Positions 17,697 to 27,397 of a stretch of 64,000 nucleotides of DNA are shown one piece after another; the first letter of the stretch is position 1; every line of letters begins with the position of its first letter. The notes below the pieces were generated by a model. The model searched no databases, was not told the origin of the DNA, and saw only the letters and a list, made by a program, of their open reading frames with translations. The position numbers were made by a program, and so were the translations under genes. The DNA comes from Paraburkholderia gardini (GTDB lineage Bacteria; Pseudomonadota; Gammaproteobacteria; Burkholderiales; Burkholderiaceae), in assembly GCF_907164575.1 (NCBI RefSeq), contig NZ_CAJQYY010000004.1, forward strand, positions 155,283-219,282, written 5' to 3'.

Positions 17697-18040
17697 CGCC
17701 GGCGGCGCGGGCAGTTTCCACGGCCGGGCGCGCGCTGGCTCTTCCCGCCAGCCCGCATCGCTTTTATAACGCCAGTTCCACAGCACTCGCCCGGAGCCCA
17801 CCTGCGCACCGGGGCCAGACCGCCCCGCCTTGTCTCGTGGCCTTCCTCCATCAATCCGGCTCAAGTTTTGGCGACGTCCGCCGATAAACAGTCGACGTCC
17901 CCTTGCCGGACCGGCGCGATCGCCGGTTTCGCCAGAAAACAGGGACCAGCCGCGCAATGTGTCTGGCGGATCGCCCATCGGCGGGCCGCCGGCGACGCCA
18001 GACAGACGCAGCGCGGGACGACCACTCGGGACAGAAAGCT
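17697..18040. other. Intergenic region, 344 bases
   Basis: No convincing open frame. A short hairpin, GCTGGC (17734-17739) with GCCAGC (17747-17752), lies about 40 bases after azlD but lacks a T-run. The rest should carry the promoter of the 18041 gene, which I could not place. Confidence 0.5.
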
Positions 18041-18799
18041 ATGGGTCACATCACCCTTTCACTGAAAGACGAAACCATTGCGTCATTGCGCAAGGATTTC
18101 GACGCGTTTCTGCGCGTATCGCTGAAGCTCGATCCGCAGTTCGCGACGCCTTCGTTCGAGGATTTTCTGCGCGCCAAGCTGCTGGACAATATGGTCCCGC
18201 TGACGGAGCACGCGGTGCAGCGCATGTTGCAGGGCGGCCAGTACGCATGGGCCAAGCGCACACTCGACAAGGAATTCCCCGACGTCGTCGCGATCCTGAT
18301 GCGTCAGGCGAACGAGTTCGGCTTCGGCTTCGCGGCGCGCTCCGAATGGACGCCCGAAGAGCTGGCGAAGCAGTGCCGCGACTGGGCGGCGGCCATCGTC
18401 ACCGAAGCACAGGGCGACCCGACGCTGGTCGATCCGCTCGCCGCGCAGATCAAGTCGGCGGCGCAGGACATCCAGGCGCTCGAAGAGATAATGCAGACGC
18501 CCGCGTGGCGGCTCGCGGAATCGCTGCGCCAGCGCGTGTACGAAGCGAAGATCGGCTGCGAAACGAGCGTCGGCAGCATGGCGCGTGAAAAGCTGGGCGA
18601 ACTGCGCGGACTGCTGCGGCTCGGCATTTCGCACGGCTCGTTCCAGAAGCAGGAAGCGCAGCAGATCATGGAATACCTGCGCCTCCTGAAGCCGGATATC
18701 TTCGTCGAAGAACCGTACGACATGTTCACGCGGCTCGCCGCGTGGCTGCGCAATATCTTCACCCCGCCGCCGCGCACCCAGCAACGGCAGTCGCGCTAA
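18041..18799 (+). CDS. Conserved hypothetical cytosolic protein
   Basis: The 252-residue product has no signal peptide, no membrane segment and no motif I recognise. It looks largely α-helical, with a Leu/Arg/Glu-rich middle (MQTPAWRLAESLRQRVYEAK, SMAREKLGELRGLLRLG) and a short Pro/Gln-rich end. Start MGHITLSLKDETIASL was chosen over an upstream ATG at 17903 because codons before it look like non-coding filler. Coding statistics by eye (GC in third positions) support a real gene. It is convergent with the helicase gene. Confidence 0.7.
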   Translation: MGHITLSLKDETIASLRKDFDAFLRVSLKLDPQFATPSFEDFLRAKLLDNMVPLTEHAVQRMLQGGQYAWAKRTLDKEFPDVVAILMRQANEFGFGFAARSEWTPEELAKQCRDWAAAIVTEAQGDPTLVDPLAAQIKSAAQDIQALEEIMQTPAWRLAESLRQRVYEAKIGCETSVGSMAREKLGELRGLLRLGISHGSFQKQEAQQIMEYLRLLKPDIFVEEPYDMFTRLAAWLRNIFTPPPRTQQRQSR

Positions 18800-18902
18800 G
18801 CGTGACCGCGGTCGGAGCGCCCGTAACTGAGCCGCCGCTGAGCCGTCACTGCGCCGCTGCAGGCCCGCGTCGATCACACGCCCGCGGCGCTGGGCGCATC
18901 GC

Positions 18903-21080
18903 TCAATCCCACATCTTTCTCAGCTTCGCCGCGATCTCGATCTTCGCGTGGGCCGCTGCCGCAAGCCCGGCGGCCGTCGGCGCGGCGGGCACCGGCACAT
19001 GCGGCCATGCGTGCGCGTCGAAGAGCGGCAGCAGATGCGCCGGAATGAACCGCGTACGCTGCGCCCACACGTGACGGTCGCCGAGTTGCGTCTGGTTGTG
19101 CACGTAGAAGCGCTGCGGCACGACGATATGCAGGTCCTCCTTTGCACGCGTCATCGCGACATAGAGCAGGCGCCGTTCTTCATCGAGTTCGGCGTCGTTG
19201 CCCGTCGCGAGATCCGACGGAATGCAGCCGTCGACGCCGTTCAGCACGAACACGTTGCGCCACTCCTGCCCTTTCGCAGAATGGATCGTCGACAGGATTA
19301 AATAGTCTTCGTCGATCAGCGGCACGCCCGATTCATCGCTGGTGGCGTCGGGCGGATCGAGCGTCAGCTCGGTCAGAAAGCGCTCGCGCGACGCATAGGT
19401 GCCCGCGATGCTTTCCATCTGCAGCAGATCGCCCTGACGGATCGAAGCATCTTCGTGATTGCGCTCCAGATGCGGCTCGTACCAGCGGCGGATCAACTCG
19501 AACTCCGCCGGCCAGGCCGACTGGCGCCCACACAACTGCGACATCAGTTCGACGAACGGTTGCCAGTCTTGCGCCGCGCGGGCCGGCGGCGTGAACGACG
19601 CCAGCGCGCCCGCTGTGTGCTGCGCACCGCGATACAGGCCGACGGCTGTGTCCGTGTCTTCCGGCGGCGTCGCGCCAGCGCGTTCGGCGACCTGATCGAG
19701 CACGCGCGCGGCCGTTGCCGGCCCGATGCCCGGCATTAACTGGACGACGCGAAAACCCGCCACCCGGTCGCGCGGATTTTCCGCCCAGCGCAATACGGCG
19801 AGGACGTCCTTCACATGGACCGAATCGAGGAATTTGAGGCCGCCGAACTTGACGAACGGAATGTTGCGCCGGGTCAGTTCGATCTCGAGCGTCGCGCTGT
19901 GATGGGCGGCCCTGAACAGGATGGCCTGCGATTTCAGCTTCATGCCGTCCTCGCGCGCCTCCAGCACTTTCTCGACCACATAACGCGCCTGATCGACTTC
20001 ATCGGCGACGGTGACAAGACGCGGACGTTGCGCCGATGCGCGATCGGTCCACAGGTTCTTCGTGAAGCGCTCGGCCGCGAGATCGATGACGGCGTTCGAT
20101 GCGGCAAGAATCGGCTGTGTCGAACGATAGTTGCGCTCGAGCGTGACCTGTTTCGCCGGCGGATCGAAGTGCGCCGGGAAATCGAGGATGTTGCGCACCG
20201 TCGCGCCGCGAAACGAATAGATGGACTGCGCGTCGTCACCGACAACCGTCAGGCCGCGCCCGTCCGGCTTGATGCCGAGCAGGATCGACGCCTGCAGGCG
20301 GTTGGTGTCCTGGTATTCGTCGACAAGCACATGATCGAAGCGCCCCGACAGGTCGGCCGCGATCGACGGCTCCGCCGCCATGTGCGACCAGTACAGCAGA
20401 AGGTCGTCGTAATCGAGCACGCTCTGCGTCTGCTTGGCCGCGACGTACGCGGCAAAGAGCGCGCGCAGCTCGGCTTCCCATTCGCGACACCACGGAAACG
20501 CGGTGTCGAGCACGTCGGCGAGCGTTGCACTCGTGTTCACGACGCGCGAATAGATCGAAAAACAGGTGTTTTTCGACGGGAACCGCTTCTCTTTCGCCGA
20601 CAACCCGAGTTCGTGACGCACGAGGTTCATCAGGTCGGCGGAGTCTTCGCGATCGTTGATCGTGAAGGTGGGCGACAGACCGATGAGATCGGCGTATTCG
20701 CGCAGCAGACGCGCGCCGACGCTGTGAAACGTGCCCGACCAGGTGAGCCCCTGGGCGAACGCCGCCCGCGCGCCGGGCGCGGCGCCCGCGATGCGCGTGA
20801 CGCGCCGGATCATTTCCTGCGCGGCGCGCCGCGAAAACGTGAGCAGCAGGATGCGGCGCGGGTCGGCGCCCTTCATCACCAGGTGCGCGACGCGATGGGC
20901 CAGCGTATTCGTCTTGCCGGAACCCGCGCCGGCAATCACCAGCAGCGCGCCGGATGGTTCTCCAGAATCGTCCGCACCGAATTCGACGGCCTCGCGCTGG
21001 GCCTCGTTGAGCTTCGCGAGCCAGGCGGCGGCATTGGAGGGCGGGGAATCGGCGGTGGAGAGCACAGTGGTCGGGAGCAT
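18903..21080 (-). CDS. UvrD/Rep-superfamily ATP-dependent DNA helicase
   Basis: The 725-residue SF1 helicase shows all motifs in order: Walker A AGAGSGKTNT (about 50-59), DEYQDTN (II), GDDAQSIYSFRGA (III), ERNYRSTQPIL (IV), TIHSAKGQEW (V) and RRLLYVAMTRAKEDL (VI). It unwinds DNA 3' to 5' in repair or replication restart. The N terminus (LNEAQREAVEFGADDSGEPSG) differs from classical UvrD and Rep, so it is probably an additional paralogue and I give no symbol. The ATG at 21080 was chosen over a TTG at 21119, which lies inside a LexA-like box. That box suggests SOS induction. Confidence 0.92.
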   Translation of the reverse strand: MLPTTVLSTADSPPSNAAAWLAKLNEAQREAVEFGADDSGEPSGALLVIAGAGSGKTNTLAHRVAHLVMKGADPRRILLLTFSRRAAQEMIRRVTRIAGAAPGARAAFAQGLTWSGTFHSVGARLLREYADLIGLSPTFTINDREDSADLMNLVRHELGLSAKEKRFPSKNTCFSIYSRVVNTSATLADVLDTAFPWCREWEAELRALFAAYVAAKQTQSVLDYDDLLLYWSHMAAEPSIAADLSGRFDHVLVDEYQDTNRLQASILLGIKPDGRGLTVVGDDAQSIYSFRGATVRNILDFPAHFDPPAKQVTLERNYRSTQPILAASNAVIDLAAERFTKNLWTDRASAQRPRLVTVADEVDQARYVVEKVLEAREDGMKLKSQAILFRAAHHSATLEIELTRRNIPFVKFGGLKFLDSVHVKDVLAVLRWAENPRDRVAGFRVVQLMPGIGPATAARVLDQVAERAGATPPEDTDTAVGLYRGAQHTAGALASFTPPARAAQDWQPFVELMSQLCGRQSAWPAEFELIRRWYEPHLERNHEDASIRQGDLLQMESIAGTYASRERFLTELTLDPPDATSDESGVPLIDEDYLILSTIHSAKGQEWRNVFVLNGVDGCIPSDLATGNDAELDEERRLLYVAMTRAKEDLHIVVPQRFYVHNQTQLGDRHVWAQRTRFIPAHLLPLFDAHAWPHVPVPAAPTAAGLAAAAHAKIEIAAKLRKMWD

Positions 21081-21101
21081 AAGGTGACGGAGGGCGACGC
21101 A

Positions 21102-21120
21102 TACTGTATATCCATACAAC
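21102..21120 (-). promoter_or_regulatory. LexA (SOS) box upstream of the helicase gene
   Basis: TACTGTATATCCATACAAC matches the proteobacterial SOS box CTGT-N8-ACAG in seven of eight core bases (CTGT 21104-21107, ACAA 21116-21119). It sits about 22 bases before the chosen ATG on the minus strand. Confidence 0.7.
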
Positions 21121-21310
21121 CCGTGCCGACAAGCGCCCTGTTTGGGGCTCCATGGCGGCGACCGAAGCGATCCGCGCTTTCTTTGGGATTTTCAGCTCAC
21201 GCAGACAGGAACGGCCCGGACGCGCATAGCGCTCCGGGCCGCTCGTTGCGACACGCCGTTGGCTCGGACGAAACCGTGACGCGGGTCGGGGACGCGAGCG
21301 GCGTGCGTGG

Positions 21311-21583
21311 TTAATCCTGCTTCTTTGCGTCCTTCACGCGAGCGTCGGCCGCTGCCTTGTCGGCATCGGACTGCGCATCGGTCTTCTTCCTGTCCGCCTT
21401 TGCCTGAGCGACGGCCGCCTTTTTATCAGCCTTCGACTGTTCCTTCGCGGCCTTGCTGTCTGCATGCGTGACAGGCTCCGATACCGGATCACGCGAAGGC
21501 GCGGTTTGCGCGAAAGCGGCGGCCGGCATGCCGGCCGACAGGCAACCTGCGACAAGCGCCGCGATGAGTGTGCTGGTTTTCAT
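21311..21583 (-). CDS. Small secreted Lys/Ala/Asp-rich protein
   Basis: The 90-residue product has a clear signal peptide (MKTSTLIAALVAGCLSAGMPAAAFAQ) and a highly charged, repetitive mature part made of K-A-D/K-A-A units such as ADKKAAVAQAKADRKK, likely an extended helix or disordered. It is a probable periplasmic protein of unknown function. The next gene upstream on the same strand (21699-22175) encodes a protein of the same design, so the two look like diverged paralogues. Confidence 0.75.
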   Translation of the reverse strand: MKTSTLIAALVAGCLSAGMPAAAFAQTAPSRDPVSEPVTHADSKAAKEQSKADKKAAVAQAKADRKKTDAQSDADKAAADARVKDAKKQD

Positions 21584-21698
21584 GGGATACCTCCTGTTGT
21601 GCCGTCTGCATTCTCCGCATGAAACGGTCCCGGCAGGGGAAACGGCTGAAACGGGGCCCGGAAAATGGGCGCGGGCAAGAGACGCGATTACCGACGGG

Positions 21699-22175
21699 TT
21701 ACTGGTGTGTATCGGTTCCCGGAGCCGCGCCCTGTCCCTGCGTGCCCTGCATTTGCGCGTTCATTTCGTTGCTCGCGGCGGCCTTGTCAGCCTGCTTGTT
21801 GATCTTCGCGTTGCGCACGTCCTGCTTGTATTGCGCCTTCGCATCCTTCTGTTCCTGCTTCATCTGCGCCTTCGAAGCCTTCTTCGACGCGCGGTATTCG
21901 GCGTTTGCCTGCGCGTTGGCATCACGCTTCTGGACGAGCGGATCGGCCGAACCCGGCGCGACCAGTCGTTGCGGCGCCGGCGTGACGGGCGTTACACCCT
22001 GCGCGGCCGGTGCGGCCGGCGCCATGTCAGCGCCTTGCGCGGCGGGCATCTGCATCTGGGACTGGGGCTGGGCTGTCGCGCCCGGAGCCGGTTGCGCGCC
22101 TGTCTGCGCGAACGCAGCGCTCGAAGCAAGGGCGGTCAGGGCGGTACCGATCAGAAGCGAACGAATCTGGGTCAT
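21699..22175 (-). CDS. Secreted Ala/Gln/Lys-rich protein, paralogue of the 21311 gene
   Basis: The 158-residue product has a signal peptide (MTQIRSLLIGTALTALASSAAFAQ), an Ala/Pro/Gln-rich linker (about 25-75) and a charged helical part with repeating KxxQK/KAQ units (SKKASKAQMKQEQKDAKAQ). It ends in a Gln/Gly-rich tail. There are no cysteines or catalytic motifs. The charged block resembles that of the neighbouring 90-residue protein. Function unknown; periplasmic location is inferred from the signal. Confidence 0.75.
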   Translation of the reverse strand: MTQIRSLLIGTALTALASSAAFAQTGAQPAPGATAQPQSQMQMPAAQGADMAPAAPAAQGVTPVTPAPQRLVAPGSADPLVQKRDANAQANAEYRASKKASKAQMKQEQKDAKAQYKQDVRNAKINKQADKAAASNEMNAQMQGTQGQGAAPGTDTHQ

Positions 22176-22460
22176 GGCTTTCCTCTCTCAAGTTGTCCGG
22201 CCGGGCGTCGAATCTGGCGTGCCGCATTCAATGCGCACCGCGTCCGGTCTGTTGAGCCTCGCTACAAAATGCAGCAGGCTTTTCTACAGACTGCCCTCTG
22301 GAGAGTGAAGTTCGACCGCAAACACCGGGTGTTACTCAACGTTTCATTTCCTGACAACTCGATAACATCTGCTTGCAGAGCGGGCCAAAGCAGGCACGCA
22401 GAGTGCGTCCATGAGACTTCTGGCTTATGATTCGATGTCGTATCCCGACTGGCGCGCGCC

Positions 22461-22679
22461 ATGCCCAACCTCGATTTCACGCTGACCGGCGACTACGTCG
22501 AACTGCACAACCTGCTCAAGATCACGGGCCTCGCCGACAGCGGCGGCTCGGCGAAAGTAATCGTCGCTTCCGGCGCCGTGACCGTCGACGGCCAGATCGA
22601 AACGCGCAAGACCTGCAAGATCCGCGCGGGCCAGGTGGTGCTGCTGGGCGACACGCGGATCGCCGTCCACGAAGGTTAG
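22461..22679 (+). CDS. S4-domain RNA-binding protein, YbcJ-like
   Basis: The 72-residue protein is a single S4-like domain: the LHNLLKITGLADSGGSAKVIVASGAVTVDG segments and the closing RKTCKIRAGQVVLLGD are typical of the YbcJ/YaaA small RNA-binding family. Its job in the cell is not well established; ribosome or RNA association is the family expectation. It stands 117 bases before the MATE pump gene in the same direction. Confidence 0.88.
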   Translation: MPNLDFTLTGDYVELHNLLKITGLADSGGSAKVIVASGAVTVDGQIETRKTCKIRAGQVVLLGDTRIAVHEG

Positions 22680-22795
22680 CGAAAGAAATTGCACCAGAAA
22701 TGTGCTTCGTGATCGACAGCGGCACAGCTTCCCAATAAGCTGTCTCTTTTAGAAGAAAACGGCGTGGACCGCGTTCCGCGCGCCGTTCCTCGTTC

Positions 22796-24232
22796 ATGAC
22801 CCAACCCGGTTTGCCCCACATAACCGCCGCGCAACCGTCGCTATCGCGGCATGCCGCCGATACCGCCCGCCTCGCCGCCCCGCTCGCCATCGCACAGCTC
22901 TCGCAGATGGCGATGGGTGTCACCGATACCGTCCTGCTCGGCTCGCTCGGTCCCGACGCGCTCGCGGCCGGCGGCCTCGGCGCGAACCTGTTCTTCGTCG
23001 TCGTGACGCTGCTGCAGGGCGTGCTGACGTCCGTCAGCGTGAGCGTCGCGCATGCGCGCGGCGCGCAGGCGGAAGAGCGCGTGCCGCACATCTACTGGAC
23101 AGGTCTCCTGCTCTCGATCCTGCTGGCGATACCCGCGTTCGCGCTGCTGTCGTTCGCGAGTCCGATCCTGCTCGCGTTCGGCGAGCCCACGCTGCTCGCC
23201 CATAACGTCGGCGAATACTGCGCGATGCTGCGCTGGGGCACGCCTGCGAGTCTGATCGGGATCGGCCTGATGCGCTCGTTCCTGCCCGCGATCGGCGCCG
23301 CGAAGCGCCTGCTCTGGGTATCGATTGGCGGCGTGGGCGTCAACGCGTTCCTCAACTACGGCCTGATTCACGGCGCGTATGGCCTGCCGAGGCTCGGCTT
23401 TCTCGGCTCGGGCGCGGCGACGACCATCACGGTATGGCTGACGGCGCTCATCCTGATGGCGCTTCTCCACCTGCGTCCGAGATATCGCCATTTCGTGACG
23501 GCGACACGTCCGGAGATGCCGCTCATGGGCGAGCTGTTCGGCATCGGCTGGCCCGTTGCGATCACCTACGGCGTCGAGTCGACGCTTTTTCTCGCGACCG
23601 GCCTGATGGTCGGCCTGCTCGGCGAATCCCAGCTCGCCGCGCACCAGATCGCGCTCAATGTTGCTTCGGTGGCGTTCATGGTGCCGCTCGCGATCGGCCA
23701 GGCAGCGAACGTGCGAGTCGGCTACTGGTCGGGCGCCGGACAACCGCTTGCCGCCCGGCACGCCGGGTTCGTGGCGATCGCGCTCGGCGTCGGCTTCATG
23801 GTGCTGTCGGGCACCGTGCTGATCGTGGCACCGCACGCGATCGTCGGTCTGTATCTGCATCTCGACGACCCGGCGAACGCATCGACGGTGTCGCTCGCTG
23901 CGTCCCTGCTTGGCGTCGCGGCGATTTTCCAGATCGTCGACGGCATGCAGACGGTCGGCTCCGGCTGCCTGCGCGGCCTGAAAGACACCCGCGTGCCGAT
24001 GATCGCCGCCGCATTCGGCTACTGGGGCATCGGCTTTCCGACTGGCTACACGCTGGCGTTCCACTTTGGCCTCGGGGCGCGCGGCCTGTGGTGGGGCCTC
24101 GCCGCGGGCCTCGCCAGCGTGGCGCTCCTGATGACGCTGCGCTTTCACCACCTGAGCCTGCGACGCGTACCCGCCATCCCGGCCGGTCAGCCGGGCACCA
24201 ATAGCGCGACCGACCCAGGACTTACCCGGTAA
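22796..24232 (+). CDS. norM: MATE family multidrug efflux transporter
   Basis: The 478-residue protein has about twelve membrane segments in two homologous halves, with the MATE signatures LAAPLAIAQLSQMAMGVTDTVLLGSLGPDALAAGGLG near the N terminus (given in pieces: LAIAQLSQMAMGVTDTVLLG) and GWPVAITYGVESTLFLATGLMVG at the start of the second half. It exports cationic drugs in exchange for Na+ or H+ across the inner membrane. The length is slightly above the E. coli NorM because of a 25-residue N-terminal lead. Confidence 0.92.
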   Translation: MTQPGLPHITAAQPSLSRHAADTARLAAPLAIAQLSQMAMGVTDTVLLGSLGPDALAAGGLGANLFFVVVTLLQGVLTSVSVSVAHARGAQAEERVPHIYWTGLLLSILLAIPAFALLSFASPILLAFGEPTLLAHNVGEYCAMLRWGTPASLIGIGLMRSFLPAIGAAKRLLWVSIGGVGVNAFLNYGLIHGAYGLPRLGFLGSGAATTITVWLTALILMALLHLRPRYRHFVTATRPEMPLMGELFGIGWPVAITYGVESTLFLATGLMVGLLGESQLAAHQIALNVASVAFMVPLAIGQAANVRVGYWSGAGQPLAARHAGFVAIALGVGFMVLSGTVLIVAPHAIVGLYLHLDDPANASTVSLAASLLGVAAIFQIVDGMQTVGSGCLRGLKDTRVPMIAAAFGYWGIGFPTGYTLAFHFGLGARGLWWGLAAGLASVALLMTLRFHHLSLRRVPAIPAGQPGTNSATDPGLTR

Positions 24233-24346
24233 ACGCTGAAAACATGGCTGGAAACGCCTGTCTGACTGGAAACCGGCCGGTAAAATAAGCGTCCGCTACA
24301 TAGCGGCGCCGTATTTACCGTCAATCCAGGCAAACAGGATCTTTTC

Positions 24347-25318
24347 ATGCTCGCCCGCGCTACCCGCCTTTTCCCCCTGTGGGCCGTGCTCGTCTCGTTC
24401 GCGGCCTGTTTTTCGCCGACGTCCGTAACACCCATCGCTCCGCACGTCACCACGCTGCTCACGATCATCATGCTGGCCATGGGCGTCACGCTCTCAGTGG
24501 CCGATTTCCAGCGTGTGTTCACGCGGCCGGCTCCGGTCGTGGCCGGCATCGTGCTGCATTACCTCGTGATGCCGCTTGCCGCGTGGGCCATCGCGAAGGC
24601 ATTGCGCATGCCGCCCGACCTCACGGCGGGCATGGTGCTCGTCGGCAGCGTGGCGAGCGGCACGGCGTCGAACGTCATGATCTATCTGGCGCGCGGCGAT
24701 GTCGCGCTGTCCGTCACCATCAGCGCGCTGTCGACGCTCGTCGGCGTGTTCGCGACCCCGCTGCTCACGCGCCTGTACGTCGACGCCTCGATCGTGGTCG
24801 ACGTCCACGGCATGCTGATGAGCATCCTGCAGATCGTCGCGCTGCCAATCGTCGTCGGCCTGATCGTGAACCATCTGTTCAGCCGTTTCGTGCGCAGGAT
24901 CGAGCCCGTGCTGCCGCTCGTTTCGATGGTCGCCATTCTGCTGATCATCGCGGCAGTCGTGGGCGGCACGCAAAAGAGCATCGCGTCCGTCGGCCTCCTG
25001 GTGATGCTCGGCGTCGTGCTGCATAACGGGATCGGCCTGCTCGGCGGTTACTGGGGCGGCCGCCTGCTCGGCTTCGACGAGGCCGTGTGCCGCACGCTCG
25101 CCATCGAAGTCGGCATGCAGAACTCCGGCCTTGCCGCCACGCTCGGCAAGCTGTACTTCACGCCGATCGCCGCGCTCCCGGGCGCGCTGTTCTCGGTGTG
25201 GCACAACCTGTCCGGGTCGCTGCTCGCGGGTTACTGGGCAGGCCGCCCGGCGAAGGGGTCGACGCACCCTGACGGTGCCGCCCCGCTCGCGCCCGGGCGC
25301 AGCCAGGGCGCGTCGTAA
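24347..25318 (+). CDS. Bile acid:sodium symporter (BASS) family transporter
   Basis: The 323-residue membrane protein has nine to ten hydrophobic segments and the SBF-family blocks [30 protein letters not shown] and [12 protein letters not shown]. Bacterial members such as PanS move pantothenate precursors or other organic anions with Na+; the substrate here is not predictable. The C terminus is a short Gly/Ala/Pro-rich tail. Confidence 0.88.
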   Translation: MLARATRLFPLWAVLVSFAACFSPTSVTPIAPHVTTLLTIIMLAMGVTLSVADFQRVFTRPAPVVAGIVLHYLVMPLAAWAIAKALRMPPDLTAGMVLVGSVASGTASNVMIYLARGDVALSVTISALSTLVGVFATPLLTRLYVDASIVVDVHGMLMSILQIVALPIVVGLIVNHLFSRFVRRIEPVLPLVSMVAILLIIAAVVGGTQKSIASVGLLVMLGVVLHNGIGLLGGYWGGRLLGFDEAVCRTLAIEVGMQNSGLAATLGKLYFTPIAALPGALFSVWHNLSGSLLAGYWAGRPAKGSTHPDGAAPLAPGRSQGAS

Positions 25319-25686
25319 TCCGCCATTCGCGGTCATCGTCCCGATGACCGCGCTCACACGGCGGCGGCTGATCCTCAAGCCTGTTGCCGTGTGTTTGCCG
25401 CCGGCGCTGCGTCCTCCGTTACCCTTCGATTCCGCCTGTTCGCCGCACTTCGCGTTACCCTTCCTTTCCCCACGCCTTCCCGTGACGTGCCCGTCACCGC
25501 TCGACCACCCCATCCGCCCGACGCGTTCACGCATTCTGAAGCGACGCGCCGGCGCAAACAATCTGCCGAACGGCCAGGTGGGTCTGGCCGCCCGATTCCC
25601 CTTAGAATGCTTTTCAGGCTGCGGCGGTGACTCGCGGTACGCCAGTTGCCAGGCGGTAGCAGCCGTTTCACAGGGAGAGCGCCAAG
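25319..25686. other. Intergenic region, 368 bases
   Basis: Pyrimidine-rich on the plus strand, with no open frame or structure I can support. It should hold the promoter of the phospholipase D-type gene, but no clear -35/-10 pair was seen. Confidence 0.5.
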
Positions 25687-27348
25687 GTGCCGGGATACAA
25701 CAGCAACAAGAACAGCGTTCGGCTTCACGATATTTACGTCGCTTGGGCCGCCAGCCTGCGCCTCGCATTCGCGTGTGCGTTCCTTGCGTTCGTCAGCGGC
25801 TGCGCGACGCGCCCACCGGCAACCGATCTTCATCGCGACATCACGCACGCGCTGCCGGCGTCGGAACCCACCGCGCTCGGCGCGGCGCTCGCCCCGCTCG
25901 AACGCACGCATCCCGGCGAATCCGGCTTCCGTGTGCTGGCGAGCGGCACCGACGCGCTGCAGATGCGCATCGCACTCGCCCGCGCCGCGACGAAGACGCT
26001 CGACATGCAGTACTACATCGCGAATGAGGACACCACGGGCAAGCTGCTGCTCGCCGCCGCACTCTACGCGGCCGATAACGGCGTGCGGGTGCGCATGCTG
26101 GTCGACGACCTGAACTTCAAGGACATCGATCGCGTGATGGCCGCGCTCAATTCCCACGACAACATCGAAATCCGCGTCTTCAATCCGTTCGGTTCGGCGC
26201 AGGAAAGCTTCTACGAGCGCACGAGCAACGTGTTGACGCAGCTCGACCATTTCACGCGGCGCATGCACAACAAGGCCATGATCGCGGACAACCAGCTCGC
26301 GATCGTCGGCGGCCGCAATCTCGGCGACGAATACTTCAGCGCGAGCGAAACGCTGCAGTTCCGCGACATCGATGTGCTCGCGGCAGGCCCGGTCACGAAT
26401 GACATTTCGGCAAGCTTCGACGCGTACTGGAACAGCAGTGCCTCGTACCCGCTACGCGCGCTCAACAAGCAGAAATTCGACGCCGCCGATCTCGATGCGA
26501 TGCGCGACGAACTGCGGGCACACTGGCGCGCCAACGCCGATCCGTATAACGCGAAACCGCTCAACGCCACGCCGCTTGCCTCGCAGATCCAGAAGGACGA
26601 ACTCGGGCTCACGTGGGCGAAAGCCGAATTCAAGGCCGACACGCCCGACAAGATCACGCATCCTTCGCCCGACTACAAAAGCCCGCCGCTGGAGCGCGTC
26701 ATCGCGCTCACGAACGCGGCGCAGAAAGAAGTGCTGATCACGTCGCCCTACTTCGTGCCACACGATGCCGGCGTCAAGGCGCTCGGCGAGCTCACGGCGC
26801 GTGGCGTGCGGGTTGCCGTGCTGACGAACTCGCTTGCAGCCACCGATGCAGTCGCCGTGCAGGCCGGGTACAGTCCATATCGTGAGCCGTTGCTCGCGCA
26901 CGGCGTCGAGCTTTACGAATTCATGCCGCAGCAGGAACAGCGTAGATCGCGGGTCAATTTCATCGGTTCGGCCTCGCACTCGAGCCTGCACGCCAAGACA
27001 TTCGTGATCGACCGGCGGATCCTTGTGATCGGCTCGATGAATCTCGATCCGCGCTCCGCGAATCTCAACACGGAACTGGTGCTCGTGATCCATAGCCGGC
27101 CGCTCGCGGAGCAGCTGGCAACGATCTTCGACCATGCAACGGCTCCGTCGGTCAGCTATCGCGTGGAACTTGCCACGCCCGCGCAGCTTGCGCGGCTCAA
27201 GGCAACGGATGCGCCGCCGAGCGACCTTGTCTGGACCGGCGAGGTCGAAGGCCAGTTACGCACCTGGAATCTGGATCCGGGCGCCGGTTTTTACAGGAAC
27301 CTGATGACGGGAATTTTCATGCTGCTGCCAGTCGACAGCCAGCTTTGA
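25687..27348 (+). CDS. Phospholipase D/cardiolipin synthase-family lipoprotein
   Basis: The 553-residue protein has two HKD motifs, HNKAMIADNQLAIVGGRN (about 196) and HAKTFVIDRRILVIGSMN (about 437). These define the phospholipase D superfamily and, in this arrangement, cardiolipin-synthase-like phosphatidyltransferases. The N terminus has a hydrophobic stretch ending in FVSGC at about residue 38, a plausible lipobox, so the enzyme is probably a periplasm-facing lipoprotein. The start is GTG at 25687, nine bases after AGGGAG. The actual substrate (phospholipid synthesis or turnover) is inferred. Confidence 0.85.
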   Translation: MPGYNSNKNSVRLHDIYVAWAASLRLAFACAFLAFVSGCATRPPATDLHRDITHALPASEPTALGAALAPLERTHPGESGFRVLASGTDALQMRIALARAATKTLDMQYYIANEDTTGKLLLAAALYAADNGVRVRMLVDDLNFKDIDRVMAALNSHDNIEIRVFNPFGSAQESFYERTSNVLTQLDHFTRRMHNKAMIADNQLAIVGGRNLGDEYFSASETLQFRDIDVLAAGPVTNDISASFDAYWNSSASYPLRALNKQKFDAADLDAMRDELRAHWRANADPYNAKPLNATPLASQIQKDELGLTWAKAEFKADTPDKITHPSPDYKSPPLERVIALTNAAQKEVLITSPYFVPHDAGVKALGELTARGVRVAVLTNSLAATDAVAVQAGYSPYREPLLAHGVELYEFMPQQEQRRSRVNFIGSASHSSLHAKTFVIDRRILVIGSMNLDPRSANLNTELVLVIHSRPLAEQLATIFDHATAPSVSYRVELATPAQLARLKATDAPPSDLVWTGEVEGQLRTWNLDPGAGFYRNLMTGIFMLLPVDSQL

Positions 27349-27397
27349 CGTGCGGTAGTGCCGCGCGCCGCAACACTTTCTCAAGTGGAGTTGAATC

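Noticed and set aside
18903..21080. Naming the helicase uvrD or rep
   Set aside because: All SF1 motifs are present, but the N terminus does not match the usual UvrD or Rep proteins, so no symbol was given.
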